Source of the DNA: JBBPZA01 sp963728925
GTDB lineage: Bacteria; Actinomycetota; Thermoleophilia; Solirubrobacterales; Solirubrobacteraceae
Reading direction: 5' to 3'
DNA: 44,131 nucleotides
NCBI GenBank assembly: GCA_963728925.1
Contig: CAVSMB010000021.1
Span: forward strand, 1-44,131
Shown here piece after piece: positions 32,547 to 40,437 of this stretch. Each line of letters begins with the position of its first letter. Within the stretch, counting starts at the first letter, position 1. A program made the position numbers and the translations under genes. Below the pieces are notes generated by a model. The model did not search any database, was not told the DNA's origin, and was given only the letters and a program-made list of their open reading frames with translations.

Positions 32547-34145
32547 TTACCCCATCCCCGGGGCGATCCCGACCTCGACGAGCTCGGGCGCGCCGGAGGC
32601 GATGGCCTCGCGCAGCGCGTCGCGCAGCTCCTCGCGGCCGTCGACCCGGCGGGCGTTCATGCCGTAGCCGCCGGCCAGCGCGACGGCGTCGAGCCCGGCC
32701 ACGTCGAGCCCGGGGGCGTTCGGCGTTCCCTGCAGCTCGCTGAAGCCCTTGAGGATCGCGTACTCGTCGTTGCGCAGGATGAGGATCGTGATGGGCACCG
32801 CGCGCTGGACCGCGGTCCACAGTGCGGTGATCGCGTACTGGGCGGAGCCGTCGCCCACGACCGCGACCACCGGGCGCTGCGGTTGGGCCAGCTGCACGCC
32901 GACCGCCGCCGGAAGCCCGAAGCCGAGCCCTCCGCCGGCGGCGAAGAAGTAGCTGCCGGGACGGTTGACCCGAACCCGGTCGCGGAAGGCGAGCACGTTG
33001 GACGGCGACTCGTTGACGGCGATCGCCCCGTCCGGGAAGACCTCGGCGAGGACGTCGAGCGCGGCGGCGGCGGTCAGCGGCACGGCGTCGGGGTCCGCGA
33101 GCGGCTCGGGGGCGGGACGTGCGGGCGGGACCTCGCGGTCGCTCTCGCCGAGCTCCTCGACGAGCGTGCGCAGGGTGAGGGCCGGGTCGGCGACGATCGC
33201 GTCGCCCATGGGCGCGCGTGCCGCCTCGCCGGGGTCGCTGGTCACCTGCACGAGGCTCGCGCCCTCGGGCAGCAGCGGGCCGGGCAGGTAGGGGTAGTAG
33301 GTGAACACCGGCGCGCCGACGACGAGGATCAGGTCGTGCCCGACGAGCGCCTGGGAGACGAGCGCGATGGCCGGGGGCAGCAGGCCGCGGAACTGCGGGT
33401 GGTCCTCGGGGAAGCCGACGCGCCCGCTGCCCGACGGCGGTCCCGACCACACCGGCAGGCGGGCCCGCTCGGCGAGCGCCACCGCGTCGTCCCACCCGCC
33501 GGCGTCGTCGACGTCGCCGCCGATCACCAGCGCCGGGTTGCGCGCCGCGGCCAGTCGTGCCGCGAGATCGCGGACGACGTCGGACGGCGGCTGCGCGCGC
33601 CCGCCCACCCTGCGGGCGAGGACGTGCGCGGTCTCGCCCTCGTCTGCCTCGTGGTCCCAGTCGTCCATCGGCAGCGACAGGAAGACCGGGCCGCGGGGCG
33701 GCAGCGACGCGAGGTGGATCGCGCGGGCCAGAGCCGCGGGCACGTCCTGCGCGCGCGGCGGCTCGTAGCTCCACTTCACCGCGGGACGCGGGAGGGTCAC
33801 CGCGTCGCGGTTGGTGAGCAGCGCCTCCATCGTCAGCATCGCGCGCACCTGCTGGCCGGCGGTGACGACGAGTGGGGACTTGTTCCACTGGGCGTTGACG
33901 ATCGCCCCCATGCCGTGGCCGACGCCCGGCGCGGTGTGGAGGTTGACCAGCGTCGGGCGCCCGCTCGCCTGCGCGAAGCCGTCGGCCATGGCGACGACGA
34001 CGGCCTCCTGCAGGCCGAGCACGTAGTCGAAGTCGTCCGGGAAGTCCTGCAGGAACGGCAGCTCGGTCGACCCGGGGTTGCCGAACACCGTGGGCATGCC
34101 GTGGCCGCGGAGGAGATCGAAGGCGGCCCGGCGGACGGTCGTCAC
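32547..34145 (-). CDS. Benzoylformate decarboxylase-like ThDP enzyme
   Basis: 532 residues from GTG 34145. Full three-domain ThDP fold: PYR domain with TVFGNPGSTELPFL (catalytic-type Ser) and LVNLHTAPGVGHGMGAIVNA (His70 equivalent), central domain, and PP domain with GDGSAQYAITALWTAVQRAV and LILRNDEYAILKG, the GDG-N metal/ThDP motif. These segments match benzoylformate decarboxylase (MdlC) more than acetolactate synthase. The usual second active-site His (VFRYHQYDPG in the Pseudomonas putida enzyme) is replaced: this protein reads APVFTYYPYLPG, Tyr for His281. Product likely an aldehyde from a 2-keto acid, or carboligation. It stands alone and diverges from the ROK regulator. Confidence 0.75.
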   Translation of the reverse strand: MTTVRRAAFDLLRGHGMPTVFGNPGSTELPFLQDFPDDFDYVLGLQEAVVVAMADGFAQASGRPTLVNLHTAPGVGHGMGAIVNAQWNKSPLVVTAGQQVRAMLTMEALLTNRDAVTLPRPAVKWSYEPPRAQDVPAALARAIHLASLPPRGPVFLSLPMDDWDHEADEGETAHVLARRVGGRAQPPSDVVRDLAARLAAARNPALVIGGDVDDAGGWDDAVALAERARLPVWSGPPSGSGRVGFPEDHPQFRGLLPPAIALVSQALVGHDLILVVGAPVFTYYPYLPGPLLPEGASLVQVTSDPGEAARAPMGDAIVADPALTLRTLVEELGESDREVPPARPAPEPLADPDAVPLTAAAALDVLAEVFPDGAIAVNESPSNVLAFRDRVRVNRPGSYFFAAGGGLGFGLPAAVGVQLAQPQRPVVAVVGDGSAQYAITALWTAVQRAVPITILILRNDEYAILKGFSELQGTPNAPGLDVAGLDAVALAGGYGMNARRVDGREELRDALREAIASGAPELVEVGIAPGMG

Positions 34146-34151
34146 CCGGGC

Positions 34152-34157
34152 ACCCTA
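34152..34157 (-). promoter_or_regulatory. -10 box TAGGGT, leaderless start at 34145
   Basis: On the minus strand TAGGGT is followed by 6 nt and GTG 34145 with no ribosome-binding site. The tandem repeats at 34163-34226 begin 5 nt upstream, where a -35 would be expected. Confidence 0.5.
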
Positions 34158-34162
34158 CCGCC

Positions 34163-34226
34163 CGGCCTCGCCGCCTCCCGGCCTCGCCGCCTCCCGGCCT
34201 CGCCGCCTCCCGGCCTCGCCGCCTCC
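34163..34226 (+). repeat. Four perfect tandem 16-bp repeats
   Basis: The unit CGGCCTCGCCGCCTCC is repeated four times without change. It fills the upstream side of the ThDP gene promoter and lies about 108 nt ahead of the ROK -35. A perfect short tandem array is unusual between genes in this window. Confidence 0.8.
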
Positions 34227-34333
34227 CCGCCCTCCCCGCCCAGCGTCCGCCTCGCCCCAGCGACCGCCTCGCCCACTGTTTGTCCTGAATCGGGTACCAA
34301 AAGCAAGAATCAACAACAAATAACTCCGCAGCC

Positions 34334-34363
34334 TTGACAAACTCCTCGCGGCGCTGGCAGGAT
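34334..34363 (+). promoter_or_regulatory. Sigma-70 type promoter of the ROK gene: TTGACA, 18 nt, CAGGAT
   Basis: Consensus -35 TTGACA (34334-34339) and -10 CAGGAT (34358-34363) with an 18-nt spacer, 7 nt before GTG 34371. The preceding 60 nt are clearly AT-richer than average and may hold the repressor's own operator. Confidence 0.65.
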
Positions 34364-34370
34364 CGCCTTC

Positions 34371-35555
34371 GTGGAGGAGGACCATGGGTCGTTGGGCTCG
34401 TTGCGCGAGTCCAATCGCAGCCGCATACTCGCGACGCTGCGCGGGGCCGGGGTGACCAGCCGGGCGGAGCTCGCTCGGCGGACCGGGCTGTCGCGCTCGA
34501 CCGTCTCCTCGATCGTCGCCGACCTCATCCGCGACGGCGTGATCGTCGGCCACGAGGGCAACGGCGACCAACGTCCCCGGCGCGGGGGGCGCCCGCCCGC
34601 GCTCATCGGGCTGAGCCGCTCCGCCGGCGTCGCAGTCGGCATCGACTTCGGCAAGCGCCACCTCGCCGTCGCGGTGTCCGACGCCTCGCACGAGATCGTC
34701 GCCGAGAGCTGGCGCGAGATGCCCGACGACTACGAGGCGTCCGAGGGCCTGGACGCGGCGAGCTCGCTCGTCGAGCTGATGCTCGACCAGGCCGGCGCCG
34801 ACCGCTCCGAGCTGCTGGGCGTCGGCCTCGGCGTGCCCGGCCCGATCCACAGCGCCACGGGCACGCTGGGCTCCTCGGCCATCCTGCCGGGCTGGGTCGG
34901 CGTCCACGTGGCCGCCGAGATGAGCGAGCGCCTCCGGGTGCCCGTCCAGGTCGAGAACGACGCGAACCTCGGCGCGCTCGCCGAGCTGACGTGGGGCGCC
35001 GGCCGCCCGTGCGCCGACCTCGCCTACCTCAAGCTGGCGACCGGCATCGGCGCCGGCCTGATCGTCGAGCATCGCCTGTTCCGCGGCGCCGGCGGCACCG
35101 CGGGGGAGATCGGCCACACGACGGTCGACGAGCACGGCGACATCTGCCGCTGCGGCAACCGCGGCTGCCTGGAGACGGTGGCCGGCGCCGACGCCATCGT
35201 CGCGTTGCTGCGCCGCAGCTTCGGCGAGGAGACGCTCGACACCGAGCGCGTCGTCGAGCGCGCGCTGGCGGGCGACCCCGCGTGCCGCCGGGCGATCGCC
35301 GATGCCGGCCGCCACGTCGGCGTCGCCGTGGCCAACCTCTGCAACCTCGTCAACCCCGAGCGCATCATCGTCGGCGGCAGCATCGGGGCCGCCGGGGAGG
35401 TGCTTCTGGAGCCCCTGCGCGAGTCGGTCAGCCGGCGTGCGATCCCGACGGCCGCCCAGGACGTCGAGATCGTCTCGGGGTCGCTCGGTGCGCGCGCCGA
35501 ACTAGTTGGCGCGATCGCGCTCGTGCTCCAGACTTCAACGACCAATCACCGATGA
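34371..35555 (+). CDS. ROK-family transcriptional repressor (XylR/NagC type)
   Basis: 394 residues from GTG 34371. Residues about 15-65 form the winged helix-turn-helix (VTSRAELARRTGLSRSTVSS, IVADLIRDGVIVG). The remainder is the ROK sugar-kinase-like domain: VAVGIDFGKRHLAVAVSD, VENDANLGALAELTWGAG, and the structural zinc motif ICRCGNRGCLETVAGADAI. ROK repressors bind a sugar and leave their operator. The ABC sugar importer begins 14 nt downstream, so it is most likely the local controller of that operon and of itself. Complete. Confidence 0.9.
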   Translation: MEEDHGSLGSLRESNRSRILATLRGAGVTSRAELARRTGLSRSTVSSIVADLIRDGVIVGHEGNGDQRPRRGGRPPALIGLSRSAGVAVGIDFGKRHLAVAVSDASHEIVAESWREMPDDYEASEGLDAASSLVELMLDQAGADRSELLGVGLGVPGPIHSATGTLGSSAILPGWVGVHVAAEMSERLRVPVQVENDANLGALAELTWGAGRPCADLAYLKLATGIGAGLIVEHRLFRGAGGTAGEIGHTTVDEHGDICRCGNRGCLETVAGADAIVALLRRSFGEETLDTERVVERALAGDPACRRAIADAGRHVGVAVANLCNLVNPERIIVGGSIGAAGEVLLEPLRESVSRRAIPTAAQDVEIVSGSLGARAELVGAIALVLQTSTTNHR

Positions 35556-35569
35556 AGGAGGGAATGCCA

Positions 35570-36691
35570 ATGCTCAACTCGACCCGTGGACGGGTCGCCG
35601 GCGCGCTCATCGCGTCCGGCGTGCTCGCCGTCACCGTCGCCGCGTGCGGCTCGAGCAACGACGACAAGAGCTCGAGCGGTGGTGGCGCCAAGAGCGGATC
35701 AATCGCGCTGCTGCTGCCAGAGTCGAAGACGGCCCGCTACGAGTCTCAGGACCGCCCGAACTTCGTGAAGAAGGCCAAGGCACTGTGCCCGGACTGCAGC
35801 ATCATCTACTCCAACGCCGACCAGGACGCGGCGAAGCAGCAGCAGCAGGCCGAGGCCGCGCTGACCAAGGGTGCGAAGGTCCTCGTTCTGGACCCGGTCG
35901 ACGCAGCGTCGGCCACGGCCATCGTGAACCGCGCCAAGCAGCAGAGCGTGCCGGTCATCAGCTATGACCGACTGATCCCGAACGCGGACCTCAAGTACTA
36001 CATCTCCTTCGACAACGTGAAGGTCGGCCAGCTTCAGGCTTCGTCGCTCTCGCAGAAGCTCAAGGAGGACGGCAACCCGACAGGCCCGATCACGATGATC
36101 AACGGCGCCCCGACCGACAACAACGCCAAGCTGTTCAAGCAGGGGGCGATGCAGGGCTTCAAGTCCTCCGGGGTGAAGATCGCCAAGTCCTACGACACGC
36201 CCGACTGGAGCCCGGACAAGGCCCAGCAGGAGATGGAGCAGTCCATCACCGCGCTCGGCAAGACCGGCTTCAACGGCGTCTACGCCGCCAACGACGGCAC
36301 CGCCGGGGGCGCCATCGCCGCGATGAAGGGCAACGGCATCGACCCGTCCACCAAGCCGACGACCGGGCAGGATGCCGAGCTCGCGGCGATCCAGCGCATC
36401 CTCGCCGGCACGCAGTACATGACGGTCTACAAGGCGGTCAAGCCCGAGGCCGAGGGCGCGGCGACGCTCGCCGTGGCGCTCGTCCAGGGCAAGCAGCCGG
36501 CGGCCGGGCTGGTCACCGGGAAGACCGACAACGGATCGGGGCAGATCGACTCGGTGATCCTGACCCCCGTCGCCGTCACCAAGGACAACATCAAGGACAC
36601 GATCGTCAAGGACGGCTTCTGGACGCCGGCGCAGATCTGCACGGGCAGGTACGCCTCGGCGTGCAAGTCCGCGGGTATCGGGCAGGGCTGA
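35570..36691 (+). CDS. Sugar ABC transporter substrate-binding lipoprotein (XylF/ChvE-like)
   Basis: 373 residues. The strong AAGGAGG at 35555-35561 favours ATG 35570 (8-nt spacing) over ATG 35564. A lipoprotein signal ends in LAVTVAACGSSN with Cys of the lipobox, then a Ser/Gly/Asp linker. The periplasmic-binding domain carries GSIALLLPESKTARYESQDR, SNADQDAAKQQQQAEAALTK, VLDPVDAASATAIVNRAKQQ, and VPVISYDRLIPNADLKYYIS, the pattern of xylose- and ChvE-type binding proteins. Anchored outside the cytoplasmic membrane, it delivers a monosaccharide to the permease at 37702. Lower in GC and richer in Lys/Gln than its neighbours, as normal for secreted binding proteins. Confidence 0.9.
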   Translation: MLNSTRGRVAGALIASGVLAVTVAACGSSNDDKSSSGGGAKSGSIALLLPESKTARYESQDRPNFVKKAKALCPDCSIIYSNADQDAAKQQQQAEAALTKGAKVLVLDPVDAASATAIVNRAKQQSVPVISYDRLIPNADLKYYISFDNVKVGQLQASSLSQKLKEDGNPTGPITMINGAPTDNNAKLFKQGAMQGFKSSGVKIAKSYDTPDWSPDKAQQEMEQSITALGKTGFNGVYAANDGTAGGAIAAMKGNGIDPSTKPTTGQDAELAAIQRILAGTQYMTVYKAVKPEAEGAATLAVALVQGKQPAAGLVTGKTDNGSGQIDSVILTPVAVTKDNIKDTIVKDGFWTPAQICTGRYASACKSAGIGQG

Positions 36692-36757
36692 GCGGGGTAA
36701 GGTCGGAGCGGTCGCCCGGGCGGCCGCTCCGGCTCCGGAACCGAAAGGAACGTCCAC

Positions 36758-37705
36758 ATGAGCTCGAACGGCGACGCACTGCTCTCGCTGCAGGGGGTGA
36801 GCAAGCGCTTCGGACCCGTCGAGGCCCTGTCCGGCGTCGACTTCGACGTCAGGGCCGGCGAGGTGGTCGCCCTCGTCGGCGACAACGGCGCGGGCAAGTC
36901 GACGCTGGTCAAGGCGATCGCCGGGATCCACGAGGTCTCCGACGGGCAGATCCTCTTCGAGGGCCAGCCCGTCAAGATCAATCATCCGACCGACGCGACC
37001 AAGCTCGGGATCGCCACCGTCTACCAGGACCTCGCCCTGTGCGACAACCTGGACGTCGTCGAGAACCTGTTCCTCGGCCAGGAGGAGCTCTCGGGCGGGG
37101 TCGGGCACGCGGTCCGCCAGCTCGACGAGATCGACATGGAGCAGCGCTCGCACGAGCTGCTCGAGAACCTCGCGGTGACGATCACCGACGTCCGCAGCGA
37201 GGTCGGGATGATGTCCGGCGGCCAGCGCCAGCAGGTGGCGATCGCCCGTTCGCTGCTCGGCGAGCCCAAGGTCGTCATGCTCGACGAGCCGACGGCGGCG
37301 CTCGGCGTGCGCCAGACGGCGATGGTGCTGAGCCTGATCAAGCGGCTGCGCGAGCGCGGCCTCGGAGTGATCGTGGTCAGCCACAACCTCAGCGACGTCT
37401 TCCAGGTCGCCGACCGGATCTTCGTGCTTTTGCTCGGTCGCAAGGCCGGCGACTTCAGCGCGAGCGAGGCCTCCCACGAAGAGGTCATCGGGGCGATCAC
37501 CGGGCTAGGGTCCGAGGACGTCGCCGAGCTTGCCGGAGCCGACGCCGACGAACCGGCCGCGGCCGACGGGGACGAGTCGGCCAGCTCTGAGGGCGGCGAC
37601 TCGGCGGGATCTGAGGCAGGCGGATCGGCGGGCTCGGTGGGCGACCCGCCGGACGAGTCTGACGCAAGCCGAACGGCCGGGTCCGAGACGGGAGGTGCCC
37701 AGTGA
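36758..37705 (+). CDS. Sugar ABC transporter ATPase, single domain with acidic tail
   Basis: 315 residues from ATG 36758 (ribosome-binding site GAAAGGA). One ABC domain: Walker A ALVGDNGAGKST, Q-loop VYQDLALCDNLDVVENLFLG, signature MSGGQRQQVAIARSLL, Walker B VVMLDEPTAALG, and switch His in VIVVSHNLSDVF. XylG/RbsA ATPases normally have two ABC domains of about 500 residues in total; the FrcA-type is single-domain, as here. After the domain (about residue 248) comes a 68-residue tail almost without basic residues, built of Ser/Gly/Glu/Asp/Ala (GDESASSEGGDSAGSEAGGS). The tail is not part of the family and is probably disordered. Function is ATP-driven import with the flanking genes. Confidence 0.9.
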   Translation: MSSNGDALLSLQGVSKRFGPVEALSGVDFDVRAGEVVALVGDNGAGKSTLVKAIAGIHEVSDGQILFEGQPVKINHPTDATKLGIATVYQDLALCDNLDVVENLFLGQEELSGGVGHAVRQLDEIDMEQRSHELLENLAVTITDVRSEVGMMSGGQRQQVAIARSLLGEPKVVMLDEPTAALGVRQTAMVLSLIKRLRERGLGVIVVSHNLSDVFQVADRIFVLLLGRKAGDFSASEASHEEVIGAITGLGSEDVAELAGADADEPAAADGDESASSEGGDSAGSEAGGSAGSVGDPPDESDASRTAGSETGGAQ

Positions 37706-38922
37706 GCGCGCAGGCGACGGACATCACGACGGACGTCGACGAGACCGAGAGCTCCGGGCACAGGGCGGGCGGCGTCCGGCGCTTCCTCATCGGCCATCTC
37801 TCCGAGGCGCGGGTGATCATCGCCATCGCGGTGATCTGGGCCATCTTCCAGAGCCAGGAGAACCGCTTCCTCACGGCCGTCAACCTGACCAACCTGGTGC
37901 TGCAGATCACCGCCGTCGGCCTGATCTCGGTGGGCATCGTGCTCGTCCTGCTGCTCGGCGAGATCGACCTCTCGGTCGGTGCGGTCAGCGGCGTGTGCGC
38001 GTCGATCATGGCCGTCCTCAACGTTCAGCACGGCTGGTCGCCCTACCTGGCGATCGCTGCGGCCATCGCAGCGGGCGCGTGCATCGGCCTGCTGCAGGGC
38101 TTCCTGTTCACCCGCTTTGAGATCCCGTCGTTCGTGGTGACTCTGGCGGGGCTGCTGGCGTGGCAGGGCCTGCAGCTCAAGGTGCTCGGGGACACCGGCA
38201 CCGTCAACATCAACAACCCGAAGATCATCGGGCTGACGAGCACCTTCTACAGCGGCGTGGTCGGCTGGGTCATCGCGGCGGTCGCGGTCGGCGCCTACGC
38301 CGCTGTGACGCTGTGGGCGCGCCGCCGGCGCACGGCCGCCGGTCTGCCCGCCCCGGCGATCATCGGGGTGATCGTGAGGATCGTCCTCTTGGCGGCCGTG
38401 GTCATCGTGGTGGTGGCGGTGCTCGACTCGGCGCGCGGGGTGCCGCTCGCGGCGCTGATCCTCGTGGGCTTCGTGGTGCTCTTCCAGTACATCACCACAC
38501 GCACGCGCTTCGGCCGCCACATCTACGCCGTGGGAGGCAACGACGAGGCGGCGCGCCGCGCGGGCATCTCCGTGTCGGGGATTCGCATCGTGGTGTTCGG
38601 GCTGTGCTCCTCGATGGCGGCGATCGGCGGCATCATGGCGGCCTCGCGGCTGTTCGCCGTGAACCAGAGCTCAGGCGGCAGCGACCTGCTGCTGCTGGCC
38701 ATCGCCGGCCCGGTGATCGCGGGCACGAGCCTCTTCGGCGGCCGGGGCTCGGTGTGGAGCGCCCTGCTCGGCGCGCTGGTCATCGGCTCGATCTCCAACG
38801 GGATGGACCTGCTCGCCTTGCAGAGCTCGGTCAAGTTCATGGTGACGGGCGCCGTGCTGCTCGGCGCGGTGATCATCGACGCGATCGCGCGCAAGCAGCG
38901 GGCGGCCACCGGCCTGGCCTGA
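37702..38922 (+). CDS. Sugar ABC transporter permease (XylH/FrcC-like)
   Basis: 406 residues from GTG 37702, overlapping the ATPase stop (GTGA). About ten membrane helices, including LISVGIVLVLLLGEIDLSVG (the conserved LxGxIDLSVG segment), FLFTRFEIPSFVVTLAGLLA, and the EAA-like loop RRAGISVSGIRIVVFGLCSS. Toward the end GTSLFGGRGSVWSALLGALV and NGMDLLALQSSVKFMVTGAV match BPD_transp_2-type ribose/xylose permeases. The middle has a longer cytoplasmic loop than RbsC (ARRRRTAAGLPAPAIIGVIV). It completes the importer; sugar specificity is not decided by sequence alone. Confidence 0.92.
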   Translation: MSAQATDITTDVDETESSGHRAGGVRRFLIGHLSEARVIIAIAVIWAIFQSQENRFLTAVNLTNLVLQITAVGLISVGIVLVLLLGEIDLSVGAVSGVCASIMAVLNVQHGWSPYLAIAAAIAAGACIGLLQGFLFTRFEIPSFVVTLAGLLAWQGLQLKVLGDTGTVNINNPKIIGLTSTFYSGVVGWVIAAVAVGAYAAVTLWARRRRTAAGLPAPAIIGVIVRIVLLAAVVIVVVAVLDSARGVPLAALILVGFVVLFQYITTRTRFGRHIYAVGGNDEAARRAGISVSGIRIVVFGLCSSMAAIGGIMAASRLFAVNQSSGGSDLLLLAIAGPVIAGTSLFGGRGSVWSALLGALVIGSISNGMDLLALQSSVKFMVTGAVLLGAVIIDAIARKQRAATGLA

Positions 38923-38934
38923 GCGCCGGCTCGG

Positions 38935-38964
38935 GGTCCTGCGCGTCAGAACGCGCGCAGGACC
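38935..38964. terminator. Bidirectional hairpin between convergent operons
   Basis: GGTCCTGCGCG (38935-38945), 8-nt loop, CGCGCAGGACC (38954-38964): an 11-bp perfect stem. It overlaps the last codons of the ferredoxin gene and lies 12 nt past the permease stop, so it can serve both convergent operons. No T-run. Confidence 0.6.
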
Positions 38965-39194
38965 TCGGCGTCGCCGGCGGGGCGATCCCGGCGCCCTGCG
39001 CGGTCCAGCCGGAGGGCGAGGGTCGGGCAGGCGGCGACCGCGCGGTCGGCGTGGTCGAGGAGGTGCTGGGGCACCCGTTCGTCGCCGAGCATCGGAAAGC
39101 CCCAGTCGTCGAGCTCGATGAGCTCGGGAAGCAGCTCGGCGCACAGGCCGTGACCGGTGCAGGCGATCGGGTCGACTCGCAGGCGGGTGCTCAC
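38946..39194 (-). CDS. Small [3Fe-4S]/[4Fe-4S] ferredoxin
   Basis: 82 residues from GTG 39194, overlapping the stop of the NuoF-like gene (GTGA). Cluster ligand pattern IACTGHGLCAELLPE (Cys12, His15 in the middle position, Cys18) with a fourth site CPTLAL (Cys56). A C-x2-H-x2-C...C-P pattern is typical of single-cluster ferredoxins that serve cytochromes P450 in actinobacteria, where the middle position is often His or Gly. No P450 is near. Placement last in the haem/flavin operon suggests it hands electrons to or from the NuoF-like protein in the cytoplasm. Confidence 0.85.
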   Translation of the reverse strand: MSTRLRVDPIACTGHGLCAELLPELIELDDWGFPMLGDERVPQHLLDHADRAVAACPTLALRLDRAGRRDRPAGDAEVLRAF

Positions 39195-40437
39195 GCGACC
39201 AGCGCCTCGGGGCCGGGCGTCTGCAGCACGGCGGGACCCGCGCACGCGACGCACGGCCCGTTGCGGTGGTGGTCGGACAGCTCGGGGCCGAAGACCGCAA
39301 GGCGCTGCGCAGGAACCGCACCGCGCCATTGGGGTGCTGGCAGGCGCCGCGTCCGTCGACCTGGTCGCTCCAGCGGGCCAATCGCGGCCCGACGCGGTCG
39401 TCGGCCTGTCCGGCGGCCACGCGAGCGACGGCGCTCGCGAGCGCGGCGAGTCCGTGGACGCAGGGCCCGCACTGGCCGGCGGTCTGGGCCGCGAGCCAGC
39501 TCATCGCCCGTGCCACCTCGGCCACCGGGCAGCGCGTCTCGCCGAGGACCACGAGCACCCCTGCGCCCAGCGGAGCGGGGGTGGCGTCGGCGTGCAGCGC
39601 CAGCCCGGCGGCGTCCTGCGCCGAGATCCACGCTCCGAAGTAGCCGCCGACCAGCACCGCCCGCACCGGCTCGGTCGGGCCGCCCGCCAGGGCGAGCAGC
39701 TCGTCGAACGGCGTTCCGCTGGCGATCTCATAGACGCCCGGGCCCGCCACCGAACCGCTCAGGGTGACCAGCGCGGTACCCGGCACGCCGTCGTCGCCTA
39801 GGTCGCGGAACCACCCCGCCCCGTGCCGCGCGAGCAGCGCGACGTGGGCCAGCGTCTCGACATTCTGCACGAGCGTCGGGCGACGGGCGACCCCGCGCTG
39901 CGCCGGCCGCGGCGGGACGAGGGTCGGCTTGCACGGTCCGCCGTCGAGCACGCGGACGAGCGCGGTCTCCTCGCCGGCGAGGAAGCGGCTGGGCGTGGTC
40001 ACGATGCGGACCCGCGAGCTGTCGCGCCGTTCGCGCAGGGCGACCTCGGTCGAGCGCAGCGCCCGCCGGGCCTGCGCCGGGACGGCGACGATGACCTCGC
40101 GGGCCCCGACGGCGTGCGCGGCGGCGAGCGCGCCGTCGAGCACGGCGTGCGGCGCGCCCTCGAGCAGCAGACCGTCCTTGGAGCTCATCGGCTCGCCCTC
40201 GGCGCCGTTGGCCACGACCACGCCGCGCCGTCGCTCGCCGGCGACGGCCTCGAGCTTGGCGGCCGTGGGGAACGCGCCCCCGCCGCGTCCGCGCAGCCCC
40301 GAGGCGCCGACCTCGCGGATCAGCGCGTCCGGCGCCCACGACTCGAGCTGGAGCCGGCCGTGCAGCTCGTGGTGAGCCTCGAGCCCGAGTCGCTCGCCGC
40401 TGCGCATCCCGGCGACCAGGCGCGGGAGCACGGTCAT
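39191..40437 (-). CDS. NuoF/RnfC-like flavo-iron-sulfur oxidoreductase, one frameshift
   Basis: ATG 40437 overlaps the stop of the membrane protein gene (ATGA). The protein begins MTVLPRLVAGMRSGERLG and carries the FMN/NADH-binding region of NuoF: REVGASGLRGRGGGAFPTAA, KLEAVAG, VVVANGAEGEPMSSKDGLLL, PSRFLAGEETALVRVLDGGP, then an SLBB-type segment and AAQTAGQCGPCVHGLAALAS with GACQHPNGAVRFL (Cys ligands). At about 39303 one base is missing; restoring it reads AVFGPELSDHHRNGPCVACA and a TGA inside the ferredoxin start. Corrected length 415 residues, a normal size. It would oxidise NADH or reduced ferredoxin on the cytoplasmic side. Frame loss is probably an error (see findings). Confidence 0.8.
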
